A stretch of DNA of 64,000 bases from Eumeta japonica (GCA_005406025.1 BGZK01000764.1:62001-126000); one strand, 5' to 3'. Positions 29,976-43,552 are shown, counted from the first letter of the stretch. Made by a program: numbers and translations. Notes: generated from the letters alone by a model not told the origin.

Positions 29976-31022
29976 CCATGTATACTTATACGTTAGGTAA
30001 TTTGATATAAGACGTAGACTACACGTTTGCGCCCTTCGTTTTTATTGGTTTAGGAATCATTAAGTTCAGTGGTAAAAGCGGCGCCTTGGAACCGAACTAG
30101 ACCAGCGCGGAGAGTTTTAAGCCCTAGTTCTTCGATATTAAAAGATGTGCGAGGTTGTTCCTGAGCAATAGGGTGATAAAACCTACAACTGAACTGTGCA
30201 CGAAGTGTACTATGACAGGTCTTCCGATAAGCATTTCTATCTTTCCAATTTGGAATAAATTGACTATTTTCTTTAGAAAAAAAATCAGTTTGGTTGTCGG
30301 TTTTCAAGTATCAAAAGCCATCTTTTCGTACTCGACGAGGGAAAATTATATTTCAAGTTATGTTGCACTACGCAAAGCGATTTTATACATGATGAATTAA
30401 AGATAAAATGAAAATTTAAATACGAAAAAATGGTGTATTCAATACATAAGTATTGTCTTTAATATGTTCTTTTAGTACATAGAGCTAGGAAGTTTCTTTA
30501 AGGAACGCTTTCGAGTGTATCAAAACATCGTTTATAGATATTGAAGAGACATTATATGCTTAACAAATATCTAGTATACTTATTATTAAATTGAACTTGA
30601 TATCGAAACGAAACAACGTAACAGGCGGAAGCAGACGACACACATAAGCTGCCGGCATAAAGCGAAGGACCCGATCGAAAATGTGTTTTGCGCGGTCTAC
30701 GAACGAAATACGTAATCATGCGATGGAAGATTCACGAGTAGTCTTTTTCACGGCCCCCGTTCTCGTTGCCCCGTAGTTTTCAACCTTCTAGAACGTCGCG
30801 GTGGCGCCGTCCGTGAGAGTTCAGGTAGTGACTCCGAATATGTCCGTATCGTGTAAAAACCGGGCATATATATATAAAGACAGTAGTACTATGTTGTATA
30901 CTGGCCGTTCCCACGCTATTTAATCCGCTAAAGTAAAAGTTAGTAATGTTTGTTTCTGTTTCCAATTCTGCTATCGAATTCGATGACGATGTTGATGTTC
31001 TTTTTGGACGTTGCTGTTATTT

Positions 31023-31025
<3 letters not shown>

Positions 31026-31066
<41 letters not shown>
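31026..31066. repeat. (TA)n microsatellite
   Basis: About 20 uninterrupted TA units. Confidence 0.97.
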
Positions 31067-31070
<4 letters not shown>

Positions 31071-31974
31071 TCTTTTTTTGGATAATAAGTATGATATATT
31101 CTGGTGATAACGCGATATAATAAATAAAAATATATACTTCTATACAAAATTTGATTGTAATCCATTCATTCGTTCCAGATATGGAGCCCGCATAAGCAAA
31201 CAAATAGACAAAAATTTTGTATGAATTTATTTTATGTGCAGCGTTATTAAAATACGTTTCTATAAGTATATCCTGGGCTAGCTAGTTATGCAGTAACTTA
31301 AACATATATAATCTTGAAAATTAACAAGTTTTTTTATGAATTCCTACAATCTGATGTTGTCGATACTTGTATTATATATATTTTTTTTAAGTGCAACACT
31401 ACGACATAATCTGATGGATAAAAAACGACTAGCTATCGAGCATATAACTTTAGAAAAAAAATGTACATGGACACTTGATTGAAAAAAATATTACCACATT
31501 ATGAGCTTTTTCCACCATATTTTAAACTGATTATTAACAAAAGTCACTTAAAATAAATTTTGCGTTCCATGACCTGACAAGCTATAATTAAAAGAAGGAC
31601 GTAGAACACAAACTAGATTTTAAAAGTGTCTTTTTGGTAAAATCCAATTTAGAAGATGGTGAAAGAGGCCCTAAGTCGTGATTTATAATCTGTCAGCGTG
31701 TTAGCGATGTCGTGTTTATGGATTGCACAATGTTGTTAAATTTTAAATGTAAACATTTTTGCGCAATGAAGATAGTACATAAATACAATTTTGTGTGTTT
31801 TTCATAATCGTAAATTAAATTTAGGATGATCATGGGTTATTTACGATATTTGCTGCCAATTATTTTTTTCATCGTTCGATCTGGCGATCCTTTAAAATAG
31901 TCTCTGTTGACTGACTCCTTGAGGTTAAATATAAATCTGTGTTCTTTCGCAAAAACATTTATCGATCGTGTATC

Positions 31975-32226
31975 TATCGTCGACGTGCACGGCGCACATC
32001 ACCCGGCGTCGCCGCCCGTCTGTCGCGTCGCCCCTGTCACGGCACAGGCGTATCGCGTTGGCTGTTCTTCGCCCGGAGGCCCTTTCGTCGGCGCCGTCAC
32101 GCCGATCGGCACCTGCCCATTGTTCGGCCGGCCCCCCGGCGAATGTTCGGTGACGTGTTTGCGTGAAGCCGCGCCGACGAGGGGCTCTATTCATTCGAAG
32201 CTATTTATGGAAATAAGAATGAATAG
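31975..32226. other. GC-rich island ending in an AT-rich hairpin
   Basis: About 200 bp of CpG-rich sequence followed by CTATTCATT ... AATGAATAG (32187-32195 and 32218-32226), a perfect 9-bp inverted pair around CTATTTATGGAAATAAG. Overlapping ORFs on both strands lack domains. Confidence 0.4.
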
Positions 32227-32569
32227 CCGCCATTCGCTTCTCGGGTCTATTTCCTTTATGAAAACACAGATTCCTATTCTTCGGTTAGGCTTCGTTATTT
32301 ATTCATTTGTGTAGCTTGTATACAAAATTTACATAAGTAGATATCCGTTTAAGATTGCTGAAAAACTATAATTTTGAAGCACACTGTTTTTATGTAATTA
32401 AATTGGCTACGGATCGCACGATGCGCGAATACAAACTCGCACTTTCTTATTCTTTTTATTTTTATTTTCGTAGCATTTAAGTAAGAATCGCAATTGTCTG
32501 TGTGTGTTTATAGTCGTGAATGGCGCCAATGACGCCAATTTGGTTATTTACTTCATAGCTCTGTACGCA

Positions 32570-32695
32570 TACCTGCAACATGTCGTATCGTGCAGCATTC
32601 AACCCACTGCTGACCCTCGATCTGTTTTTTCACTGTGAATCTCTATCCAACGAATTGAATATTGATTCGAGAGGATTGACAAACGTGATGTTCGA
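32570..32695 (+). repeat. Dispersed repeat X, copy 2
   Basis: CAACCCACTGCTGACCCTCG, then TCTATCCAACGAATTGAATA, then TTGATTCGAGAGGATTGAC repeats the order seen at 22460-22575. Unknown family. Confidence 0.6.
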
Positions 32696-33924
32696 TATCT
32701 GTTAATCTTCTCAAATCAATATTAAGCGAGTTTTAACATTTTATTTATCTTAGTTAAATAATTATATTGTTATATCTACGTACCTTTCGCGTCAGATCAG
32801 CACATCCTCAGAAAGATGCAGACAGTGACATTGCCAGAGTGTCAAGAGTGTTGGAAGTGAAGTATAGACTACGCTCGCAACCACCTCACGCGATGTACAG
32901 TCATGCACTCTAAGAGTGGAGAGTTAATGAATGTCACAATGCGTACTTGTATTAGGATGAATTGGAAAATTACGTGACAAATTGTACGAATGAATGATGA
33001 CGTCTTCTCATAAATATTTTGTAAAATTAAAATATACTTGAGGTTTGTATTCTTTAATAATACATATACCTAATAAAACTGTAGGAGCGTCGCATCTGTA
33101 CATTGAAAACATTTGCCAAAAACATATTTGCGGATTGTACAGGTAGTGTAACAGAAAAAAATAACAGTACAAATACTGTCCGTCTTTTCGAACACGCTGA
33201 TTTCCGAAGTAACCAGACGAATTTTCATAAGTTTTCATAGGCAGCTCGAGCGTAACTTTGGTCAACATACTAGCCTAATTTCATCAAAATCGATACACAG
33301 AAATGTACTTGATTATGAAAACGAAGTTCCACACATGCGAAGTGGCGACCGTAGTCAATATTCGTAAATAATTCAACTTAATCTTTAACGTCATCTATTG
33401 GTACTCGACTGCGAACTATTGATATAATAAAAATTTTAATACTACAAATTGGCGTTAATACATCTAAATTCAGATATTTAAGTTTTCATTGTACACAATA
33501 GTCGCTGTACATATTAATATGTCAACGTTGTCAATGTGTCAGTCCTTTTATAATTTTTCATATGTATGTACAAATATCTTAATGAAACCATATCTCTGTT
33601 TTGCATTCGACATTCGAAGGCCCGACATTGATAAATTAAACACCATAAATCATAAATTAATTTTTGACGCGTCTTAAAGTTAATTTTTGCTCATCGCCAG
33701 CGCTGTATTTTTGAACTCTTAGTTTTTTGCTTCAACAAGTTCTCTATGTTAAGAGATCCTTCAGTTCGTTATATTCAGTTTCAATTTTTTTTTAATATCG
33801 AATTTAAACTTACTACTTTTTTTTTAATTCCTTATTTTTTTTTTCTTTAATTGTTTTGATGTATCGGCCTAGAGTTTCAACCTTCATTTTCGAATAATTT
33901 TCCAACCAAATGCTTTTTGTCTCG

Positions 33925-33986
<62 letters not shown>
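33925..33986. repeat. (TA)n microsatellite
   Basis: About 30 TA units with one interruption (TACAT) near 33937. Confidence 0.97.
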
Positions 33987-33988
<2 letters not shown>

Positions 33989-36073
33989 CATTGAGGCTAC
34001 GGTTAGAGCGTTTGCTGTATTTTTATTTTTTCCAACACGGTGTATACTTGGACTATGTCCGAAACCACCGATACTTAAATAGAAATAATTATTTTTTTAA
34101 ATAGAAAGCGCAAATTGAACTTTTTGTTCGTGTTCACCGTCCAGTTTCGTCGTAAAATCTTTTAGTTTCTGGGCATTTTTTTCTTAAATTTAGCCCAGGG
34201 AGAAACCTTAATAATAATTTATATATTTAAGCGACTATTTCCCTAAATTAACAATTCTGAGAATTCTAAAAAAGAAATAAAAATGCCGAACACTACATAC
34301 ATAAAATTATTGGCCACTAAGTATATAAAACGGTATTCAAACTATTATTTTGGCTGACATTTATCTCAATTTTAGGCACACGCTACGACTACAAATAGGA
34401 CTCCACAGTTCCGTTACGGCCATTAAAATGAAGCCTTCATCCATACTGATGCTTCAATCGGGATGGCGATTTGTAATATGTAGGTATTTTTTCATATGAA
34501 TTTGGATAATGGTTTTATCTGATTTCGCGGTGACAACTAGTTTTTGGCTGAGCGTGCGTTCATGCCTAAGAATAAAAATAAAAATGTATAGTCGACGCTT
34601 TTATACGTAATTGCGAACCAAGGCAGTGGCTTATCGTTAAAAGCATTATCCATCAGAAAAACGGCAATAACTTAAATAATTATAGAACGCTTAAGTTTAT
34701 GCTCTAGTACGTACGAGGTCTTCATGTCCGTATTAATTAATAAAATATGCAATGCATTACACGAGCGCCAAGGCTGAAAATAAACGGTTTTATGAAACAT
34801 ATTGTTACATACATCCCTATTACTATAATTAATATTGTAAAAGATAAAGTGAACGTCGTTTGTCTATCTGTTTGGTAGGATTAGGTAATTCAAAATTCAT
34901 TCGCATGTCGAGTGATTTGCCCACTTATTGAAAGTTAAAATGACTATCTGCTCGGAAGCATATGCAAGGAGGAGAAGAACTGTAAAGTAGATTTTTCAGG
35001 TCTCTTTTTTAATATCCTTAATTTAGGGAGCCTCCATGAACCGCGTAGCTCGGTCAAGGGCGAAAGCGGTCACTTCGATAGCTACGCTGTACTACGTATT
35101 ACGTAGGGGTGAAGGGGAGAAAAGTCAAACTACGTAACTTTCTTCATAAATTTTGTTTTATTTGGCGCAATGAAATCAATGGACAGTATAAGTTTAACAT
35201 TTATTTATTTTCATGAATTGTTTATTTATAAATATTAATAAGAGTATATTCTCACAATATCGTACGTATGTGTGAAAAAAACTACGTTCCGTACGGGGAG
35301 GGGGTATCATAGGGAAGTCTACATTAGGCTACACGAAGGGAGGAAGAGGTTCCGAAAGGTTCAAAACAGGAGTTCAAAATAGTTATTTATGGCCGGTCCC
35401 TTGAATCTGTTGCATCGTTGTTTATGTAAACTAGTGAACAGATTTTGATGATATTTCAGGGAGACAAACAGGCAGAAAAAAAGAGAAGGGGATGGTTAAG
35501 AATGCGAGGGAGATACAAAAAGGAAAAGGTTATTCGATCAGCACGTGCGACAAATTACAGAAGTAAAAGACGAAATCTAAAGTAGACATCAAAAAACTTA
35601 TCGTAATGGAAAGAAGTGTTTTACAAAAACACAGCAGAAAGGGCTTTCCTGCTCAGCTTAGGGTCTCACTGTCGATTTTCTGGGAAGTCTGAGCAAACTG
35701 TGGATGGCACTGAAATAGTTATATACATATAAATGGAATGTAAATACTATTTCGACAAAGAGAACACGAGGCGCGGGATTAAGACGGATCGACGTGAAAG
35801 ATAAAGGAATTCGATACACGTCCAAGGCTACGGAGCCGCGGGCCGAGAGCTGCATAGACGTGTTTGTATTGGCATTACGAAACTGTTCTTTGTCTTTCAA
35901 GACGACCATTTATTTTTCAAAGCCTTCTAGTTATTGTATTGAGCACAAATAAATGATTGCATCCCTAAATTTGAAAACACATTTAATGCATATGCGATTT
36001 CAAAAACTGGAAAAGTATCAATTTTTTTTAACGACTCCTTTACAAAGAACTGCGGCATCGCCGTCTTTTTTTT

Positions 36074-36579
36074 AACTTCCCGCTAAGAAAAATGAAAATT
36101 TTCTAAAATTTTCGGGAAGTTATTGGTTTCACCCCGTTTTGCAAAAATCGAGTTCTCATCACATCTCGACGTTCTGAGGGTCTAGGAAGCTTCCCTGATC
36201 ATCCCTGAGATGATGTCCGTATGTCTGTGTAGATGTAACGACGTTCCAAAGAGTTTTACCAAACTTAGATTTCCTGAAAGTTTGGGTCGATTTGGACCGG
36301 TAGATTTTAAGAAATTTTCAAAAAACTAAGAAATAATTTTTTTTTAAAGTGGTTTTTTTAAAATAACTTTAAAATGGCTTGACCTATCAATTTCAAATTC
36401 TAACCAGTTCTTGACCCTGTAAAAACACGTCGATTGCCGCAAACCGGGTCAAAATCGATTGATTCGTTTGCGAGAAATCGTTGTCGAAAGAAATCGAAAC
36501 AAACCGTTTTTTTACTCAAAAAATTGCGTCAAATCCCATATATTTTCGAATGTTTTAAACTCGAAAATAGCGGGAAGTT
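36074..36579. mobile_element. Putative TIR element of about 500 bp
   Basis: Bounded by AACTTCCCGCTA (36074-36085) and its exact complement TAGCGGGAAGTT (36568-36579). A third related motif, CGGGAAGTTA, lies at 36112. No transposase. Internal sequence includes GATGTCCGTATGTCTGTGT (36211-36229), seen in Lepidopteran dispersed repeats. No clear target duplication, so this could also be an internal piece of a larger repeat. Confidence 0.45.
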
Positions 36580-37659
36580 TCAGGGTTGGCCTACAGGGTT
36601 AATCTATTTGTGTAAGACAGAATATCTTCGGATATTCAAATTTGAATAATGAATATTTTCCGATTTCCGATTCCGATATATAAAATGTGCTCGTCTTGTT
36701 GCTTCAAGACAAATTTTGTTATTGTATGAAATTTCATGAACATTTATTTGATTTTTATGCAAGCTAACTTTTTGTTGCTAATGAACATAATACTTTATTA
36801 CTTAAATATTATTGCTATCAATTTATGGAACTAACCTACTTTGTTTATCGAATTGTATATCCGGCGATTATGATCGAATCCCATCGAAATAGAAAAGCAT
36901 GGAAGTATTCCTACATAGAGAATATGACCAAACTAAATTGGTTCGTAGTAGGCGTGGCATAAGAATTGGCTTCGCCGCCGTACAGATATTCACCACTTGT
37001 CCTTATTCTTTCTCTTTCTGTCGTCAACGAGTGTTCTCATTCTTACTCTTTCTTTTTCTGCGGTTAAGAAATAACAGTGTCATTCGAAATTAGATCTAAA
37101 CGTGATAATAATAAGGTCCTTTGTAAGAAATTTATTTGGTTTAAAAATTTGTCTGTATATCCTCATTTACATTTGTGTGAGTTATGTGCCACAAATGAAC
37201 GTTAATTTGTTCTACGTCATAATTCTATGCATTTCTATTACGATGTCGAATCCCCATAAATACAGTTCACAATACCTTTAGCAGAGAATTTAAGAGCAGA
37301 CGACCTAAGTTACATTTACGCGCGGTCGTGCAAAGTAACCATTAATATTCCTTCCAAATATAATATAATATTCCAATAGCTCTTTGTAGATCAGTATATA
37401 CCAATACCAAAAATTGTGTTCAGGTGCATATGTTTGTACAGGCTACGCTATTGACGATAAATGAACAAGGGAATAAAATGTGTGTCATATATTAATATAT
37501 GGTATTTCATTCGAAGGCTTGCCAATTTTCTGCTAAGTTTGAATAGATGCTGAACCGAGAGCCGGCATTAAAATATACCTGCATAAGCATTTCGGTGTCA
37601 TCGGAATAAATTAATTATGATATACCGTTAACACTCATTAGTTCGTTTGAAACTTCGCA

Positions 37660-37750
37660 AGCCCGGGAGGTGAGCGCGTCCTTGGCCTGACCTTTATCCG
37701 ACTGCCGACCTCGGCTACCTGCACCAGCTGGAGGGTGGCGGCGCACGTGC
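37660..37750. other. Short GC-rich patch
   Basis: About 90 bp of GC-rich sequence with no supportable ORF. The stretch contains CCGGGAGGTGAGCG, but no exon could be argued. Confidence 0.3.
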
Positions 37751-37900
37751 TTTTAAAGTTATCGTTCAATATCAACTTGTTTTTCGTACTGAAAATGTAT
37801 TCTTTTCCTTTCAAAATTTAAAGATAAAGTTGTTTCTATGTCTGTTTTGGCATGCTTCCAAGCTTTTTAAAGTCTGTAATAACCATAATAATAAAAGGAT

Positions 37901-37926
37901 CATAAAAGCCCAACACGGCTTTTATG
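37901..37926. repeat. Perfect 10-bp hairpin
   Basis: CATAAAAGCC and GGCTTTTATG are separated by CAACAC. It lies upstream of a minus-strand SINE and could be part of that element's tail region. Confidence 0.5.
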
Positions 37927-38079
37927 GCCCCATTGCAGTGACACCTCGTTTCACGATATTTTGGTCTTAGATTGAAAAACCTGGCCCTCAGGACATCCAT
38001 ACTGGCCCAATTAGGCGACGGTCTGTCGTTTTAATGTGCACATAGAAGCATCGTGCAACTGATGGACTTGATTCCTGTA

Positions 38080-38185
38080 AGTTAAAAACTCATTGGTCAC
38101 GCCTATGATCGGGACTCGAATCCGATATCTTCGAAGTTAGTACGCACCAATCATTGGGCTACCAATGCAATACATAACTAGCAAT
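38080..38185 (-). repeat. tRNA-derived SINE head
   Basis: On the minus strand: TTGGTAGCCCAATGATTGG (A-box-like) about 35 bases before GGATTCGAGTCCCGA (a good Pol III B-box, GGTTCGANNCC type). The arrangement and sequence match Lepidopteran SINEs that read GTGGTAGCCCAATGG ... GGGTTCGATTCCCG. The body probably extends toward 37980. It is not a functional tRNA: no cloverleaf can be completed. Confidence 0.7.
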
Positions 38186-38299
38186 CATCCTATCCCTTAC
38201 AGTTTACATCATATTTTTAAAACTTTTTGATTTATGTTAATAATTTTATATATGTTAAGCTATGCTAGTATTGTTATTTATTTGTTGTTTATGTCTAAA

Positions 38300-38530
38300 G
38301 GCCGTCTTTTGCCGTGAAATCCTCCCCCAGCTTTTGTCAATTTTCTCTATTTTGTGCTGCTCTGTGCCAAAATGCTCCCGCTAATTCGGCTATGTCATCA
38401 CTCCATCTTTTTTGTGGTCTGCCTCGTCTTACCTTTTTGTATATTGGACACCAGTTCGTAACAGTTTGCGACCATCTACTATCTGTTGCTTTTTGAATAT
38501 GTCCCGCCCACCTCCTTTTAGTGTCAGTAT
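38300..38530 (-). pseudogene. LINE reverse-transcriptase C-terminal relic
   Basis: The minus strand reads RWAGHIQKATDSRWSQTVTN, then WCPIYKK, RRGRPQKRWSDDIAELAGAF and HRAAQNRENWQKLGE. This is the well-known tail of insect non-LTR retrotransposon polyproteins (WAGHIxRxxDxRW; RGRPxxRWxDDI). One frameshift is visible near 38430. No upstream RT domain is present, so it is a short 3' fragment. Confidence 0.88.
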
Positions 38531-38929
38531 TTGTTTGACTGCATCTTTTGTCTTTGTCCTTTTCCTGATATTTGCTCTTTTGATCCTATCTTTTAATTTT
38601 ATATTCATATAAACAGTCGCTAGGCGTAATGGGTTAAGAAAATAAATTTAAAAAATGATCAAGTTTGCATGGAATTCAAAACATAAATAGCCTAGAACTA
38701 TCTGCAAAAGATCATACGTCTAATGTTCAAAATCCCATACCTATATGTTTAATAGTTTTCATTTTATATCATTTTTATACAGAATGGAATTGATCATGTT
38801 TTTTTTTTGCTAACATTCGTAATCTCCTCCTTTATCGGGACAACTTTGCTAAAGTAACTGCAACAAAAATATGTTATTAAAAATGTTAATTATGTATAAA
38901 TATAAAGACACAGCCCTACAAAATGCTCG

Positions 38930-39000
38930 GCCTGACGGCGCCCGCGCGTCGCGCCCCAGCACGTGATGAACTCGAATTCTACCTCGCGCTCGAGCTTGTA
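38930..39000. other. Short GC-rich patch
   Basis: About 60 bp with GGCGCCCGCGCGTCGCGCCC and a CACGTG E-box (38960-38965). Surroundings are AT-rich. No ORF. Confidence 0.3.
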
Positions 39001-40024
39001 ATGTATTATTTTTAAAGAATTTATCTAGTCACTTACCTAGAAATGACACTTGATGTTGTCAGCTACGTAAAGGTCGCCAAAGATATTATTATATTAGTAT
39101 TTAATTTTCCATATGTGTTCCACTCACCTCTTAACAAACAAGGCAAACTAAGGCAAATTATCACGTAAACGATACTTCACGCAAGTTATGAACTCGCAGG
39201 CAGCAATGTTACCTCTGCATATTCGATAGTAAAAAGCATTGTTATTAAACACTTAAATATTAATTACGCATAATCTTAGTTTCAAAAACGTCGGTATCGT
39301 AAACGTAACATTTTTTAACAAAATATCTAAAGTTCCGTGGAAGATCAATGACCGCGCGTGTGCAGCACAAATTAACTAGGGAGACGTGATGTTCACGCAC
39401 GATTGCCTGCGTGACTGGCTTGGTGAACTTCATAAAAGCGCTTGAGGGCTCGATGTGACGCACAACCTTCAGCAAGATCGCAAGGTTGGAACATTGTAAA
39501 TTTTTTAACACGTTTTAAGCTATTTTTTTTTAAATTGCTATTTCAGTGACTGGTTTCTTTGGCAAAAGTTGTTCAAAAAAATAAGGAGATTACGAATAAT
39601 TGCGGAAAGATGCATGATTGATTCCATACGGTATAGGGTAGAAGTAGATAAAGGTAACAATCGAAATAATATAAATCTATAAATAATCAATAAAAAACTA
39701 AATATAACTAAATATTTCCAAATATTTGCACAAGCAAATATTTGTAAATCGATAGTTTTAAAGTGAAATTTATAAGATTAGCATTTTGCTTTGTTTTTAC
39801 ACTTATCCAAAGTCAATATGTCCATAAAGACTTCACTGTCTATAAGAAATCTGTCAATAGTTATGTGCTACTAAATGTGTCCAATTAAACTTTCAAAGCA
39901 GCATAGTGCTGTGCTATGTACAATTGGTTTAAAGGTGCTAATGTTAACTTTAAATAATCTTCAAGAAATAAACTGTTAAATCATCGCTACGATAAAAGCA
40001 TGATACTATTGTTATCATATCATA

Positions 40025-40176
40025 CACGCGCGCGCATGCATACACATGAACACATACAAGCACGCACGCAAACACAAAAACGCACACGCGCATGCACAAA
40101 CGCACATACGTATATAATGTATGTGCGTTTAATTTTATACAATTTGATTTATAATTTATAAATCGAATTTGTATAC
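40025..40176. repeat. CA/CG-rich tract followed by two back-to-back palindromes
   Basis: A purine-pyrimidine tract of CACGCGCGCGCATG type (40025-40100) is followed by AAACGCACATAC ... GTATGTGCGTTT (40098-40109 and 40119-40130, a perfect 12-bp stem). Then comes a second near-perfect palindrome, about 40137-40174, built on ACAATTTGATTTATAA and its complement. It could form Z-DNA or cruciforms. Confidence 0.75.
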
Positions 40177-41407
40177 ATCCAAGAATTAAATTCTTTTACT
40201 GAGGTCATAAATAAATATAACAATTTAAGAAAACACAAGACTAACGTGTAGTATGCCCCTAAAATGTGATACTGTATTGTAGCGCCGACCGCGTATATTC
40301 ACGAGCATTTTGCTAAAATATCCGCAGAATCGGGGTAAATCTGTACGTTACAGGAATGCGGTACACGATCTCGGGGTCGCTTCTCCATATAACATCGCAT
40401 TTAAGTACCACATTTACGCCTAACCCTTATGTTTAGGATATACAACAAATAAATACATATTTAACCCCGATCTTGCGTGTACACTTATTGTTATTTTACA
40501 TGTAACAAATACAAATAAACAAAAAAAAGATGCCTTACATTTTAGAGTCGTTTTATAGAGAACGGTGTATACCTACAATAAAACATATTATTTGTAGATT
40601 ACTTTTTTTTATATTTATTAACTATCGAAAGTGTACTGCGTTTACATTTTATTGTTGATTGTCTAAAGTATTAACAACTTATGTTAATGCCGTACAAATA
40701 CACCGGAAAGTCATTCTTTTCGGAGGGAAGTAATTTTCCCCAGACACCTACGTGTTCCATAAAAAATATACGGAAAGCGGAAAAATGTCATCTATTCGTC
40801 AAGTACTTTCAATATCATTAAATTTTATGGTGTTTTAAATCATCATCCCCCTATAATAATCAGGGATAATGGTTGCGATCTCCGGCTTTTCATCACTACT
40901 GGAAATATATTATGTAATATGTGATGTATCTATATAAGGTTAAAAAAATCAGACAAATGCCGTACAGTCATAAATTACCTATATTGATTCTACAATTATT
41001 GGCGAATCAAAATTTCGTACAGATTTCCGGTACTTCTACTTTTGTACGCCACTAGATTTTTCCTCATTTTTTTTAATGATCTGTCAACTAGAAGAAAACC
41101 GTATAAAATCATTAATTGTGATTCTTAGTTTGCACCTTGTTTGCAGAAAGTTCAATTCTCTTATATAATAACCTGTATATACTCACCCCCAAAATTGACA
41201 GCATAAGGTTGAGAGTTATTTTTTGATGAAGTACCAGCCTTCTATAATTCATGGTGGGGTCATTTCACGGGATAATTTTTGCCATGGTCATGTAGTTTAT
41301 TATCCGTATAGTATATATATGTATTTCAATTTAAATTTTATGAAAATAGATTTTTATTTTCTTAACCTAGTAAATTAATTGCCGCTAAAAATTAAATATA
41401 TATAAGA

Positions 41408-42485
41408 TTAGGAAAAAATTTTTTCGTATTTTAGATACAAATTGAAGATAATTTTTCATTTTTATGTACATTTAATTATTTTAATATATTGTTCAAAAAA
41501 CTTATTGCCATTTTGTAGGTAGTGGCATAATCCCATTGCTGTAGCAATTGGAACTTCTGATTAAGTAGTTTTGACAATCCTCTCTTGATGTTAACTTAAC
41601 ACCACCTAAAGGATTTTGAAGAAATCGAAACAGGTTAAAATTTTGGGTGCAAAGTCAGGGCTATATGGTGGATGCATTAGCTTTTCCTAAACGAACCCTC
41701 TCAATATTTTGCTGAGAGGTTAAAGATATGTATGGTCTGGCGTTATCATGATGAAAAACCACACCCTTTCTTTTGATCTATATCGGCCGTCTTTTCTGTA
41801 CTTTTTACTTGAGAGTCAAAAGCTGTTGACAGTAGAATTCCGAATTTATGGTTTTGCCCGACGGTAAAAACTCACAATAGATAATGCCCTTCCAATCCCA
41901 CCATACACATAACAAACTTATTGCGAGATATACCGGATTTCGCTATAGGCTGTGGAGCTTCCTTGCTTTTTGACCATGATCTTTTTCACACGTTCTTGTC
42001 TTAGTTAATCCATTTTTCATCAACAGTGATCAATCTTTTAAAAAAACGATTCGGTTTCATGACTTTTCAATAAAGAATCGCCAATGAGTACCCGATTTAT
42101 TAAATTTCTTTCAGTGAGCTCGTGTATGACCCAAGTGTCGAGCTTTTTATATATCCAGCTTTTTTCAAAAGGGTCAAAACTGTTTTGTAGCCAATCCTCA
42201 GCTTCTTCAGCTATGTCTTAAATACTAATATGTATGCCGATTTTGTTTTACTTGTTCCAAAATGGTATCAACTTCATCCGTAACTGGTCAATCAGAGGGA
42301 GGTTATCTTTGGCATCAAAATTACTGAACAGAAAACGGTTGAACCAGTTTTATGCTACCTTCACCGATATTGCATTACGTCCATAAACGCCACAATTTTT
42401 TTTCACGGCTTACGTCGCATTTATCCCTTTTTTGTATTAAAACTTCAAAATGTATTAAATTTCTTTGTTAGATTCGCTCATTTCG
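41408..42485 (-). mobile_element. Degraded mariner copy, minus strand, one end missing
   Basis: The left edge is the transposon 3' end: TTAGGAAAAAATTTTTTCG near 41408. Reading on the minus strand the order is 5' to 3' transposase, with the start region (ATGAGCGAATC) at about 42480. Everything upstream of the start codon, including the 5' inverted repeat, is missing. Codon disruptions are spread throughout. It aligns with the plus-strand copy at 23779 over its whole length, for example the segment specifying CVWWDWKG-like sequence near 41890. Confidence 0.85.
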
Positions 42486-43552
42486 GTGTCGCACTCCTAC
42501 AATTATTTTTTAAGCTACTGATGATGCAATTTTAAAATAATGCAACATTTAGTATTTCGATTTCAATTTGGACATCATGAACTAGCCTTTATAACCGAAC
42601 CGTAATATCCTGTAATTTTTTTCCACAAGAAACTACCCATAATTGCCAGTAAACTTGATTAAAATAAATAAAACGCGTTTTCCACTAAAATATGGCAGAA
42701 GCGTACGCAATAGTGTTTATTTAGCTACTGAATTTCCATGTACAAGGGACAAGAGGCCGAAGAAGATGATTTTACTGAAAATGACATGCGCATGTTGGTT
42801 ATAGTACACTCTTGAAACCACACATGAGTCCCCGTGCACTGAAATAGAATGAATACTCTTTTAAGATATTTAGTGTTTCCTATATAAATATTGTATTGTT
42901 CGATTTTCTCCTTGTGATTGTAGACTACGTTTTCAGTACTTTTTAAACAATAAAAACTGAGCAAATTATATTTTTTTAAATAAATTTATTTCAACAATGG
43001 GAAAGTCCAAAAATCGCCAATATCGCCTTACATAATTAATGAATGTCCCCTAAGATGGTTTCTACAGACCTTCGTCTTTATGGGCCTATAGTTTTATTAT
43101 ATATGAAAATCAGTTTTTAATACTAAACTGTTCATTCTGTATTTTGCAAATGTTGAATACTTTACGTCACCATTCAAACTCCCCACCATATATAGTATAT
43201 CGACATGTACGAAATGTGTTTCGTATCAAAAACCTTTGAATTGATTTATGAAAGAACAACATCGAAAGCCTGCGTATTTTGGTCCTGGAATTACTTCGTT
43301 ATGTTTCCATGTAGTACTATCTGCGCGCTGGGATGGATCTTCCGCCGCCCACGCACGATGCGACACGTACACTGAGATAAAAAAATCTGTATTATCAGTT
43401 TCCTTATTTTGATTCGAATGAAAACTCCTACATACATAGCATTTATTTTTATATATGTTCTTAATCTGAAATCTAAATAGAACGTAGCCGTCCTTGTATC
43501 TGCTATAAAATCTCAGTTTTTCGAGATTGTTTAACTATTTTTTTATGATATT

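Noticed and set aside
35094..35108. CTACGTATTACGTAG palindrome as a regulatory operator
   Set aside because: A short odd-length palindrome in a stretch resembling dispersed Lepidopteran repeats; no evidence for function.
38080..38185. A tRNA gene
   Set aside because: Good A/B-box-like motifs but no complete cloverleaf or anticodon arm; best explained as a SINE head.
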